A stretch of DNA of 6,698 nt from Candidatus Gerdarchaeota archaeon (GCA_016840905.1 JAEORM010000014.1:1-6698), one strand, 5' to 3'; positions 1-5,979 are shown, counted from the first letter of the stretch. The notes: generated by a model from the sequence alone, not told the origin. Translations and numbers: made by a program.

Positions 1-1045
1 AATTATCATCTAGCTTTGCTATCGTAATTGATTTAACTCTATCTTCACCATTAGCAGAGATAATAGTATGTGATGTGAAAATTGGCACACCAGAACGATG
101 AAGTTTATCTTCATGGACTTTATACCCACCACACTGTGGAAGAGCTTCAACTAAACCTACAACTTCTATTCCTGCTTGTATAGCGTGATATCCAGCAATT
201 AATCCAACATTCCCACCACCAACAATAAATATCTTGTTAGAAGCTTTAACCATATCTCTATTGACTAAAGTTTGAAAAGCTCCTGCACCATACACTCCTG
301 GTAAAACATTTCCATGAAAAGTTAGCATCTTCTCTCGAGCACCAGTTGCTACCAACAAGTGTTTTGGCCGCACTAAAACATACTCTTTATTATTCTTTAG
401 AATACCAATTAATTTATCACTATAACAAGCTAAACCAGTGCTTTGCAACCATACTTCAACAGAATCCAATTTAGAAATATCATCACTTAAAATCTCAGCA
501 ATCTCTATCCCACGCCTGCCTGCATAAACATCTTCGGATGAGCCAAAAAATTTGTGCGTTTGCAGAACTAATTTGCCACCAAGTCGATCTTTATCATCTA
601 TAAGTAAAACTTCAACACCATTTTCGCCTAAAATTTTTGCTGCAGAGAGTCCTGAAGGTCCCCCTCCAACAATAACTACTTCTTTGTTTATTGTTTTAAT
701 ATTGGACATTTTAGCTTCTTTATCTGATGCAGGAAGTTCAGGAACACCTTTACAACTTTGAACAACCATCCCTTCCTTTAAAGGAATCATACATGATTTC
801 TGTGGTTTGCCATCTATTATTAGAGTACACTGAGCACACTGCCCATTTGCGCAGAATATTGCTAAGGGACTATGATCAATGTAATGTTCGCCAAAGATTT
901 TAATATCATTCATGAAAAGAGCCGAAGATACAGCCATCCCTTCATAGGCTTGTAATTCTTTCTCATCAAAAGTAAATTTAACAATTTTCCCTTCTTTCTC
1001 AGGAAGGATTGGGTGATTACTAATTAGATTTTTCATTCGGATCAT
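1..1045 (-). CDS. [2Fe-2S]/FAD-dependent NAD(P)H oxidoreductase (HcnA-HcnB / sarcosine oxidase alpha-like), C-terminus cut by window edge
   Basis: This is a partial gene; about 348 residues are visible before the window ends. Residues about 20-105 form a plant-type ferredoxin domain with cluster ligands C65, C70, C73 and C85 (C-x4-C-x2-C-x11-C). A dinucleotide-binding domain follows: VVIVGGGPSGLSAA at 123-136 for FAD, the ATGAREKM segment at 233-240, and a second Rossmann motif (IFIVGGGNVGLIAG, 272-285) for NAD(P)H. The LGGKL...QTHKFFG stretch (155-168) is characteristic of the fused HcnA/HcnB or sarcosine-oxidase-alpha-like oxidoreductases of anaerobes. The family transfers electrons from a small organic substrate through FAD and the iron-sulfur cluster; the substrate here cannot be assigned. 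I prefer ATG 1045 or the in-frame ATG at 1036, since family members begin shortly before the HPIL motif (residues 11-14). A longer in-frame start at 1093 adds a cysteine-rich, non-family leader that overlaps the TATA-like element. It is divergent from the acyl-CoA synthetase gene. Confidence 0.88.
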   Translation of the reverse strand, partial: MIRMKNLISNHPILPEKEGKIVKFTFDEKELQAYEGMAVSSALFMNDIKIFGEHYIDHSPLAIFCANGQCAQCTLIIDGKPQKSCMIPLKEGMVVQSCKGVPELPASDKEAKMSNIKTINKEVVIVGGGPSGLSAAKILGENGVEVLLIDDKDRLGGKLVLQTHKFFGSSEDVYAGRRGIEIAEILSDDISKLDSVEVWLQSTGLACYSDKLIGILKNNKEYVLVRPKHLLVATGAREKMLTFHGNVLPGVYGAGAFQTLVNRDMVKASNKIFIVGGGNVGLIAGYHAIQAGIEVVGLVEALPQCGGYKVHEDKLHRSGVPIFTSHTIISANGEDRVKSITIAKLDDN

Positions 1046-1060
1046 CCATTTAGTGACACA

Positions 1061-1072
1061 TTTAAAATTATA
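1061..1072 (-). promoter_or_regulatory. TATA-like element for the oxidoreductase gene
   Basis: On the minus strand this reads TTATAATTTTAAA, an archaeal TATA-box-like stretch. Its centre lies about 22-31 bases ahead of the ATGs at 1045 and 1036. Transcription would start about 25 bases downstream, giving a leaderless or nearly leaderless message. The position is inferred from base composition only. Confidence 0.4.
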
Positions 1073-1147
1073 ACAAGGTAGCACACAACTCATTTTTTAT
1101 ATTTGTGGTTATTTTGCTTGATAATTTTTCAATTGAACTAAACCAAA

Positions 1148-1158
1148 TTTTTTATAAG
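1148..1158 (+). promoter_or_regulatory. TATA box for the acyl-CoA synthetase beta gene
   Basis: TTTTTTATAAG is a good match to the archaeal TATA consensus and is preceded by an A-rich possible BRE (AACCAAA). The box lies about 33 bases before the ATG at 1186, so the predicted start of transcription falls close to the start codon. No Shine-Dalgarno motif is seen, which fits a leaderless transcript. Confidence 0.6.
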
Positions 1159-1185
1159 CAAATGATTCTCGAAATCAATTAATGA

Positions 1186-1905
1186 ATGGATTTGAGTATC
1201 TTGTCTACAATAAAAGAAATTATTGAAAATGCCCGTAAAGAGAAACGAACTTTTCTTTTAGAGCCTGAATCAAAAACACTTATGAAAAATATTGGCATCA
1301 CGACAACAGAATTTCAAGTCGCAACCTCTAGTGAAGAAGCAAAAAAGATTGCCAAGAAAATTGGTTTCCCCGTTGTTATGAAAATCGTCTCTCCACAAAT
1401 AATTCATAAAACAGATGCTGGTGGAGTTAAATTAAATGTAAAGGATGAGAAGGAAGCTGAAGTTGCTTACAAAGGAATAATTGATGCTTGCTTGAAGTAC
1501 AAGAAAGAAGCTGAAATTAGAGGAATTTTAATAGAAAAGATGGTTAAACCATCAACAGAAATTATTGTAGGTGTTACTCGAGATCCCACTTTTGGCCCAG
1601 CAATCATGTTTGGTTTGGGTGGTATATTTGTTGAACTATTAAAAGATGTTTCATTTAGAATTGCTCCTATAGAAGAAAAAGATGCAAAACAGATGATTAC
1701 AGAAATTAAAGCATTACCTATGCTTCAAGGATTCCGTGGCGGACCTAATGTTGATTTGAAATTAATCGTTGATGTATTAATGAAAATCTCAAAATTAAGC
1801 ATTGATTATATGGATGATATATTAGAAATTGATCTAAATCCAATCTTCGCTTACAGTGACAAATTATTAACAGTAGATGCAAGAGTAATATTGACCGAGA
1901 AATAA
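1186..1905 (+). CDS. acdB: ADP-forming acetyl/acyl-CoA synthetase, beta subunit (ATP-grasp)
   Basis: This 239-residue protein has the length and order of the separate beta subunit of archaeal ADP-forming acetyl-CoA synthetase, an ATP-grasp protein. With its alpha subunit the enzyme converts acyl-CoA, ADP and phosphate to acid, CoA and ATP in the cytoplasm, conserving energy in fermentation of sugars or amino acids. Visible marks: GFPVVMKIVSPQIIHKTDAGG at 60-80, containing His74, which aligns with the beta-subunit phosphohistidine of the Pyrococcus enzyme; the glycine-rich MFGLGGIFVELLKDVSFR (141-158); and EIDLNPI (214-220), carrying Mg-nucleotide ligands. The start at 1186 is supported by a TATA box 33 bases upstream and by family length; an ATG at 1182 is out of frame. 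No alpha subunit is present in the window, so the partner must be encoded elsewhere. Acyl specificity (acetyl, aryl, branched) cannot be read. Confidence 0.93.
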   Translation: MDLSILSTIKEIIENARKEKRTFLLEPESKTLMKNIGITTTEFQVATSSEEAKKIAKKIGFPVVMKIVSPQIIHKTDAGGVKLNVKDEKEAEVAYKGIIDACLKYKKEAEIRGILIEKMVKPSTEIIVGVTRDPTFGPAIMFGLGGIFVELLKDVSFRIAPIEEKDAKQMITEIKALPMLQGFRGGPNVDLKLIVDVLMKISKLSIDYMDDILEIDLNPIFAYSDKLLTVDARVILTEK

Positions 1906-1940
1906 ACCACTTCTTTAGATTCTAAAGCGGTAATTTTTTT
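1906..1940 (+). terminator. Hairpin plus T-tract after the acyl-CoA synthetase gene
   Basis: Directly after the TAA stop, CTTTAGA (1913-1919) pairs with TCTAAAG (1921-1927), with ACC/GGT (1906-1908/1929-1931) able to extend the stem across an internal loop. A run of seven T follows at 1934-1940. The stem is short and AT-rich, so the T-tract may be the main archaeal termination signal. Confidence 0.5.
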
Positions 1941-1973
1941 GTTGATAGATAATTTTGCGATTATCGTTCAAAT

Positions 1974-1994
1974 CTGACAATTAAATTTCGTCAG
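1974..1994. promoter_or_regulatory. Inverted repeat CTGAC-N11-GTCAG next to the methyltransferase promoter
   Basis: CTGAC (1974-1978) and GTCAG (1990-1994) form a perfect 5-base inverted repeat with an 11-base spacer, immediately before the TATA-like element of the next gene. AAA and TTT just outside could extend it across a one-base bulge. Position and spacing suit a dimeric helix-turn-helix regulator, but no regulator is identified and chance is possible in AT-rich DNA. Confidence 0.3.
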
Positions 1995-2006
1995 TTTAAA
2001 TTAAAC
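1995..2006 (+). promoter_or_regulatory. TATA-like element for the first methyltransferase gene
   Basis: TTTAAATTAAAC lies about 28-39 bases ahead of the GTG start at 2034. With initiation about 25 bases downstream, the leader would be at most about ten bases long, which agrees with the absence of a Shine-Dalgarno motif. Confidence 0.42.
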
Positions 2007-2033
2007 ATGCTATTAAACGGACTGTAAAATTAC

Positions 2034-2585
2034 GTGACAGAGAAGAAGCAAATTGCTAGTAGATATGATGCTTCCGCAGAAGTATACGATGCAAGATATA
2101 CTGATATTCAACATCAGAAATACAGTGAAATACTTTCTCGAGTAGCGGTTTTTGAGAATAATCAAATCATCGATATTGGTTGTGGAACAGGTATTTTCTT
2201 GGGATTGTTAGCAGAGTTAATGAAAGATGTTTATCTTAAACCACTTGTTGGCCTTGATCTTTCTTATGAAATGGTAAAGATAGCCCATACAAAATTCCCT
2301 GATATTGATTTTATAGTTGCTGATTCCGATAATTTGCCTTTGAAAGAAAATTCTTTTGATAGGATATTTTCAGTTACCCATCTGCAAAATCTAGTTGATC
2401 CAAATATCACTGTAAATGAAATGCATAGAATCGCTCAGAGCAAAGCTTTATTAGCAATATCAATTCTACGGAAAACATGGACACAAGATAGGCTTCGAGA
2501 AGTAGTCGATCAAAATAAATTCCTTGTTGAAGATGAATGGATCGCTCGTGTTGAAGATATTGGTATCTTGTGTAACAAACCTTAA
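2034..2585 (+). CDS. Class I SAM-dependent methyltransferase (methyltransferase type 11-like)
   Basis: This 183-residue cytoplasmic protein should bind S-adenosylmethionine. Motif I is IIDIGCGTGIFLG at 45-57. The acidic ribose-binding residue is D75 in LVGLDLS, and motif II/post-II is VADSDNLPLKENSFDRIFSV (95-114). The N-terminus SRYDASAEVYDARY (9-22) is the usual helix ahead of motif I in archaeal type-11 methyltransferases, so the GTG at 2034 is needed as start; the next in-frame methionine is residue 63, which would delete motif I. The substrate is not evident: the C-terminal third carries no recognisable substrate domain. The gene stands alone between its own promoter and a weak inverted repeat after the stop (ACTTTC 2585-2590 / GAAAGT 2602-2607). 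It is not a copy of the minus-strand methyltransferase at 5403-5897. Confidence 0.85.
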   Translation: MTEKKQIASRYDASAEVYDARYTDIQHQKYSEILSRVAVFENNQIIDIGCGTGIFLGLLAELMKDVYLKPLVGLDLSYEMVKIAHTKFPDIDFIVADSDNLPLKENSFDRIFSVTHLQNLVDPNITVNEMHRIAQSKALLAISILRKTWTQDRLREVVDQNKFLVEDEWIARVEDIGILCNKP

Positions 2586-2608
2586 CTTTCGATTCAATAA
2601 AGAAAGTC

Positions 2609-2617
2609 TTATATATG
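2609..2617 (+). promoter_or_regulatory. Strong TATA-like element ahead of the small-protein gene
   Basis: TTATATATG closely resembles the archaeal TATA box. Initiation about 25 bases downstream (around 2635-2642) would leave a leader of about 70 bases before the ATG at 2711, containing the hairpin at 2644-2678. A second, weaker candidate (CTTTTTTAATG, 2672-2682) lies about 30 bases before the ATG and would give a leaderless message instead. Confidence 0.42.
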
Positions 2618-2643
2618 TTATTGTATGTAAAAATATGTATTGG

Positions 2644-2678
2644 AAAAGCTCATGAGCGCGGTTATTTAGAGCTTTTTT
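2644..2678 (+). terminator. Hairpin with T6 tract in the leader of the small-protein gene
   Basis: AAAAGCTC (2644-2651) is perfectly complementary to GAGCTTTT (2669-2676), with a 17-base loop, and the right arm runs into TTTTTT (2673-2678). This is terminator-like, yet it sits only 33 bases before the next start codon and about 60 bases after the previous stop. It could be a late terminator for the methyltransferase gene, an attenuator for the downstream gene, or the end of a very short transcript begun at the TATA element at 2609. Confidence 0.42.
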
Positions 2679-2710
2679 AATGAAATCTAAGAAAAAATAT
2701 GTGAACGTTT

Positions 2711-3016
2711 ATGACAATCGAATCAGATAACACTCCACTCAGTGACTTTTTACTACAAGTCACGCAAGCAGCAACCTTTAAGGAATTAGCTAGTGCTTAC
2801 AAGAGAGTTTCTAAAGAATTCGATACTATCATAAAAGAGGACACAAAAGGTAGAACAAAAACATTTGTCACTCGCTATAAAGAGCTAGTAGAAATTGCTG
2901 AAGAGATCTTACGAAAGGATCCAAATGGTACTATTCCTAATGAAAAAGAATTAGCTGTTTTTGGTGAAATGGTCGCTCGAAGAGATGTTTGTTTAAGAAG
3001 ACTTCAATCACAATAA
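2711..3016 (+). CDS. Small hypothetical protein, predicted mostly helical
   Basis: I do not recognise this 101-residue protein. It has no signal peptide, membrane segment or metal-binding motif; its single cysteine is at 94. It is rich in charged residues, with helix-like stretches at about 9-43 and 52-70 (heptad-like spacing around TFKELASAYKRVSKEFDTII and YKELVEIAEEILRK), then a PNGTIPNEKE turn (71-80) and an Arg-rich C-terminal helix (MVARRDVCLRRLQSQ, 87-101). The basic C-terminus could bind nucleic acid or a protein partner, but that is speculation. The start is supported by a TATA-like element about 30 bases upstream. Consistent amino-acid composition and codon use over the whole frame argue that it is a real gene. 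A separate promoter precedes the downstream asparaginyl-tRNA synthetase, so co-transcription is uncertain. Confidence 0.7.
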   Translation: MTIESDNTPLSDFLLQVTQAATFKELASAYKRVSKEFDTIIKEDTKGRTKTFVTRYKELVEIAEEILRKDPNGTIPNEKELAVFGEMVARRDVCLRRLQSQ

Positions 3017-3031
3017 AAACAAAAATAATTA

Positions 3032-3060
3032 TCCTCTCTTGTATTTCCTTTTCTTATTTT
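3032..3060 (+). terminator. Pyrimidine-rich stretch after the small-protein gene
   Basis: Starting 15 bases after the stop, the plus strand is almost entirely C and T with several T runs, ending in ATTTT. No hairpin is visible. Archaeal RNA polymerase commonly terminates on U-rich stretches without a stem, so this is a plausible terminator. Confidence 0.35.
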
Positions 3061-3082
3061 ACATCAGTTATCATTAGTAGCA

Positions 3083-3100
3083 AAAAGTTTTAAGTATAAT
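3083..3100 (+). promoter_or_regulatory. BRE/TATA-like element for asnS
   Basis: AAAAAGTTTTAAGTATAAT combines a purine-rich BRE-like stretch with a TATA-like TTTTAAGTA. It lies about 40 bases before the start codon, leaving a short leader that includes the ribosome-binding site at 3125-3130. Confidence 0.45.
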
Positions 3101-3124
3101 TGTTTTCGACTGAATGTATATACT

Positions 3125-3130
3125 GGTGAT
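3125..3130 (+). promoter_or_regulatory. Shine-Dalgarno motif of asnS
   Basis: GGTGAT is a perfect complement to the archaeal 16S rRNA 3' end (AUCACC) and lies 5 bases before the ATG at 3136. It fixes the start, and contrasts with the genes at 1186 and 2034, which look leaderless. Confidence 0.65.
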
Positions 3131-3135
3131 TTGTT

Positions 3136-4425
3136 ATGACATTTCCTCAAATCAATCAATTACTCACAGGCAAATCAGTTGATAAAACTGTTAAACTTCG
3201 AGGTTGGGTAGCCAGAAAAAGAAGTAGCAAAAGTATTGCTTTTCTTACTATCCGAGACTCTACTGGAAGAATTCAAGTTTCAATTAATCGTGAGAATAAT
3301 GAGGAAAATTATAATATAGCTGATACAGTTGGCTACGAGGCAGCTGTTATAATTACCGGGAAATTAGTGAAAGACGATCGCTCTCCAGGTGGTTATGAAA
3401 TTAAAGCTGACAAGATTGAAGTTATTGGTCCATCTGAGAACTTCCCTATCACAAGAGACCAAAGCCAAGAATTCCTTTTAGATGTCCGACATTTAGCATT
3501 ACGTTCCCAAAGATTAACAGCCATGCTTAAAATAAACTCATCAGTCTTTGAAGCAATCCATCTTTACATGCGAAAAAATGGCTATACAGAAGTACAACCA
3601 CCTATGTTTACCACAGAAGGATCTGAAGGTGGCTCAACCCTTTTCGAACTTAAATATTTTGATAAAAAAGTGTACTTAAGTCAAAGTTGGCAACTATACG
3701 CTGAAAACTTCATTTATGCTCTCGAGAAAGCTTATACCATCGCTCCTTCTTTTAGAGCTGAAAAATCGAAAACTGCCAGACATGTAACCGAATATTGGCA
3801 TTATGAAGTCGAAGCTACTTGGTTGGAATTTGAAGGTTTACTAAAGCTCATGGAAGAAGTGATTAGTGCTATCTGTGAGAATGTAGCAAAGAAGAACAAA
3901 TATGAGTTAGAAGTATTAGGACGAAATCCAATGGATTTACTTAAGATCAAACCTCCCTTCCCAAGATTAACATATGATGAGGCATTAGAATTATTGAAGA
4001 AAGATGGCTTGGACTTACCTTATGGAAATGATTTAGGACAAACTGAAGAACGAGAAATTGGTAAACATTTCGATAAACCAGTCCTAGTAACTCATTATCC
4101 AAAAGAAATCATGGCTTTTTACAAGAAAGTTGATCCAAAGAATCCAAAAGTCTGCTTAAATGCAAACCTTTTAGCTCCTGAAGTTGGAGAAATCATTGAT
4201 GGTTCTGAACGAGAAGATGACCTAAATAAAATACTTGAATGTTTGAAACAACAAGGAATTAAACCTGAAGATGTTGATTTCTATTTAGATACAAGACGAT
4301 ATGGCTCTGTTCCCCATTCGGGATTTGGTATGGGAATCTCTCGAGTAGTTATGTGGATTTGTGGTTTCGATACTATCAAAGATGCTATAGCTTTCCCAAG
4401 AACCATTAGTCGTATTAAACCTTAA
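3136..4425 (+). CDS. asnS: Asparaginyl-tRNA synthetase (class IIb)
   Basis: Charges tRNA-Asn with asparagine in the cytoplasm. The 429 residues match the archaeal enzyme's usual length. Residues 1-105 form the OB-fold anticodon-binding domain (VKLRGWVARKRSSKSIAFLTIRD begins at 19). The catalytic core follows: motif 1 region 133-159 ending in NGYTEVQPPMFT; the AsnRS-type EGSEGGSTLF (161-170) and YLSQSWQLYAE (180-190); motif 2 starting FRAEKSKTARHVTEYWH (206-222); and motif 3 GFGMGISRVVMW (396-407). The C-terminus FPRTISRIKP resembles archaeal AsnRS ends (FPRTPAR-). Presence of the OB fold separates it from the shorter asparagine-synthetase-A-like paralogues. AspRS is the main alternative, but the SQSWQLYAE and GEII-GSERE (351-360) signatures favour AsnRS. 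One oddity is Asp355 in GEIIDGSERE, where the family normally has Gly. A direct AsnRS implies the cell need not make Asn-tRNA by transamidation. Confidence 0.93.
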   Translation: MTFPQINQLLTGKSVDKTVKLRGWVARKRSSKSIAFLTIRDSTGRIQVSINRENNEENYNIADTVGYEAAVIITGKLVKDDRSPGGYEIKADKIEVIGPSENFPITRDQSQEFLLDVRHLALRSQRLTAMLKINSSVFEAIHLYMRKNGYTEVQPPMFTTEGSEGGSTLFELKYFDKKVYLSQSWQLYAENFIYALEKAYTIAPSFRAEKSKTARHVTEYWHYEVEATWLEFEGLLKLMEEVISAICENVAKKNKYELEVLGRNPMDLLKIKPPFPRLTYDEALELLKKDGLDLPYGNDLGQTEEREIGKHFDKPVLVTHYPKEIMAFYKKVDPKNPKVCLNANLLAPEVGEIIDGSEREDDLNKILECLKQQGIKPEDVDFYLDTRRYGSVPHSGFGMGISRVVMWICGFDTIKDAIAFPRTISRIKP

Positions 4426-4428
4426 ATT

Positions 4429-4449
4429 GAAGGATTTTCCTTCTTTTTT
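4429..4449 (+). terminator. Terminator of asnS, in the convergent intergenic gap
   Basis: Three bases after the TAA stop, GAAGGA (4429-4434) pairs with TCCTTC (4438-4443) around a 3-base loop, followed by TTTTTT (4444-4449) and more T to 4455. It looks like an intrinsic terminator reading rightwards. The same hairpin lies downstream of the convergent minus-strand esterase gene but has no T-tract in that direction. Confidence 0.7.
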
Positions 4450-4476
4450 CTTTTTCAAATATTAGAGATACTAAAT

Positions 4477-5370
4477 TTAATTATTATATAGCCAAGTTAA
4501 ACCATCAATTATACTTGGTTCAACAATAGTTGTATGTCGATAGTTAATATATTTTTGATAATCAAATTTGAATCCTGAATAATTTCTTGTATTAAATAAT
4601 GAAACCATAGTATCAAATCCAATTTGAATTTCTTCCATTTCTTTTGTCCCTACACACATTCGTAATTCCAAAGGTAGAGTATTATTGATGGCTTCAAACA
4701 TTAGTGCTTCTTGAGTCAATAAATAATAATCGCTATAAAATGCTGTAACACTACTAAGAATGTATTTTGAAAAAAGAATGGTTGATTCATTCCGATATTT
4801 AAAGAGGGTAAAAAGTGAAAAATACCCTGCATGAGAATGACCTATCAATGTTCTATCGGTTTCATTAAAAGTTCTCAAGTGAATATCTATGTAAGGTATT
4901 AACTCATTTTTTAGAAAAGAATAGAAATTTTCAGCCCCACCTGAAGAAGGGCTTATCCAAAAATCATGAGGATAAAGGTAATCTCTTAGTCGATGATTTT
5001 TATTTGGATATCCTATTGCAACTAGAATGGATTCTTCAATAATTTCTGCGGTTGCTAAATCAGAAATAATTCTTTTGACTCCACCAGGAGTTAATCGCCA
5101 ATTAGATCCATCAAAATACCAATCACCATCTAAAAGATAAATCACTGGATATGAATTCATTGATTCATTATAATTAGTAGGAAGTGAAACGTAAATTTTG
5201 AAATCATCATTAACTTCAACCGAATGAAAAATAAACCAATCTTTATTTTCATCTTTCAATTCTAATTGTTTTGGGTATTGAATTTCAATATAACATACTA
5301 CTGAAATAATAAAAAGTGAGCAAATAAAAATGAAATATAATTTTGGTTTTATCTGTTTAATTGCACTCAT
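4477..5370 (-). CDS. Membrane-anchored esterase-family alpha/beta hydrolase (PF00756-like)
   Basis: This 297-residue protein has one hydrophobic segment (about 11-29) after a basic start (KQIKPK), read as a signal anchor or uncleaved signal peptide with the enzyme outside the membrane; no lipobox is seen. The rest matches the putative esterase family that includes IroE/Fes-type enterobactin esterases and S-formylglutathione hydrolases: PVIYLLDGDWYF (75-86), RDYLYP (129-134), and the nucleophile elbow GHSHAGYF (177-184) with Ser179. A C-terminal His279 in NYRHTTIVEPSIIDGL (276-291) is the likely catalytic histidine. The acid residue is uncertain; some IroE-type members act with a Ser-His dyad. 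Five N-x-S/T sequons (68, 169, 194, 229, 263) fit an exported glycoprotein. The natural ester is unknown; the siderophore link is only by family. The gene follows the methyltransferase by 32 bases. A TATA-like GTGTATATTA (plus-strand 5396-5405) overlapping the preceding stop could give it its own promoter. Confidence 0.83.
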   Translation of the reverse strand: MSAIKQIKPKLYFIFICSLFIISVVCYIEIQYPKQLELKDENKDWFIFHSVEVNDDFKIYVSLPTNYNESMNSYPVIYLLDGDWYFDGSNWRLTPGGVKRIISDLATAEIIEESILVAIGYPNKNHRLRDYLYPHDFWISPSSGGAENFYSFLKNELIPYIDIHLRTFNETDRTLIGHSHAGYFSLFTLFKYRNESTILFSKYILSSVTAFYSDYYLLTQEALMFEAINNTLPLELRMCVGTKEMEEIQIGFDTMVSLFNTRNYSGFKFDYQKYINYRHTTIVEPSIIDGLTWLYNN

Positions 5371-5402
5371 TGTTCCTATTTATATTGGAAGTAAAGTGTA
5401 TA

Positions 5403-5897
5403 TTAGGGTTTTTTTGCTGTTAAAATAAAAGTTGATTTTGTTGGTCTTTTCCAAGAAATTTCAAATCCTAATTTTAAACACATATCCGAGAGTTGATCTG
5501 GTGAGAGAAATTTACTTTTGAAACGTAAGAGTTTTTCACCAAAGATAAGGAATTTATTCCAAAAATACTTTTTATCAAATTCCCTGATAATTAGTTGTCC
5601 TCCAGAAGATAGAACTCTAAAACATTCCTCCAAAGTTTCTTCTTGTAATCTAATATGATGTAATGAATCGTTGAGAAAAATCTGTTTTAATGAATTGTTT
5701 CTTATTGGTAAAGTTTCACTAAATCCATGTATTAGTAGAAGATCATTACTTTTTTTCTTTGCTTGAAGAAGCATTTTATAGGAAGCATCAAAAACCAAGC
5801 AACCATTTACATAATCTGTTAATTGATAAGCAATTCTGCCAGTTCCCCCTCCAAGATCAAAAAAAAGTTCATCGGATTGTAAATTAATGTAATCCAT
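5403..5897 (-). CDS. UbiE-like class I SAM methyltransferase; N-terminus interrupted by in-frame TGA
   Basis: From the ATG at 5897 this gives 164 residues. Motif I is LFFDLGGGTGRIA (11-23), the acidic residue is D37 in LVFDAS, the motif II region runs through SETLPIRNNS to LNDSLHHIR (about 60-83), and ECFRVLSSGGQLIIREFD (91-108) matches the LxPGG strand of type-11/UbiE methyltransferases. The substrate is unknown. The N-terminus is short: the helix that normally precedes motif I (FSKVAHNYDKFVGPFDLREI) is encoded in frame just upstream, 5898-5957, but is separated from the only upstream ATG (5966) by a TGA at 5958-5960. No ATG, GTG or TTG lies between that TGA and 5897. The annotated protein may therefore be truncated, or the gene damaged or misread. 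The gap to the upstream membrane-protein gene shrinks to 21 bases if 5966 is the true start, and the esterase gene follows 32 bases downstream, as in an operon. Confidence 0.78.
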   Translation of the reverse strand: MDYINLQSDELFFDLGGGTGRIAYQLTDYVNGCLVFDASYKMLLQAKKKSNDLLLIHGFSETLPIRNNSLKQIFLNDSLHHIRLQEETLEECFRVLSSGGQLIIREFDKKYFWNKFLIFGEKLLRFKSKFLSPDQLSDMCLKLGFEISWKRPTKSTFILTAKKP

Positions 5898-5966
5898 TAT
5901 TTCACGTAGATCAAATGGTCCTACAAACTTGTCATAATTGTGAGCAACTTTAGAGAATCAACTCAT
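5898..5966 (-). other. In-frame 5' extension of the methyltransferase gene containing a TGA at codon 3
   Basis: Reading leftwards from 5966 the frame is ATG AGT TGA and then 20 sense codons that join the ATG at 5897. Those codons encode FSKVAHNYDKFVGPFDLREI, matching the usual first helix (VAxxYDxF) of UbiE-type methyltransferases, so they were under coding selection recently. The TGA is one base from TGG (Trp) or CGA (Arg). Confidence 0.7.
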
Positions 5967-5975
5967 AATATCAAT

Positions 5976-5979
5976 TCCT
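5976..5979 (-). promoter_or_regulatory. Possible ribosome-binding site before ATG 5966
   Basis: On the minus strand AGGA lies 9 bases before the ATG at 5966, between the stop of the membrane-protein gene and the methyltransferase. No comparable motif precedes the ATG at 5897. This favours 5966 as the original start. The motif is only four bases long. Confidence 0.4.

Noticed and set aside
552..761. A 69-codon open frame on the plus strand
   Set aside because: It lies antisense inside the well-supported Fe-S/FAD oxidoreductase gene, and its Ser/Thr/Pro-rich product looks like a reversed reading of that gene.
1046..1093. Longer start (ATG 1093) for the oxidoreductase, adding MSCVLPCYNFKCVTKW
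   Set aside because: The added residues do not resemble the family N-terminus, and the TATA-like element lies inside them. ATG 1045 or 1036 fits better, though the cysteine-rich leader is not strictly excluded.
3111..3124. Palindromic GTATATAC in the asnS leader as an operator or T-box-like signal
   Set aside because: It is a short alternating AT stretch expected by chance, it has no T-box architecture, and T-boxes are not known from archaea.
2034..5897. The two methyltransferase genes as a duplicated pair
   Set aside because: They share only the generic SAM-binding motifs. Sequences outside these motifs differ throughout, so they are separate members of a large superfamily.
5955..5963. Selenocysteine at the TGA of the minus-strand methyltransferase
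   Set aside because: Sec at codon 3, outside any redox site, in a methyltransferase has no known precedent that I can name, and I saw no convincing SECIS-like hairpin. Error, mutation or reinitiation are simpler.
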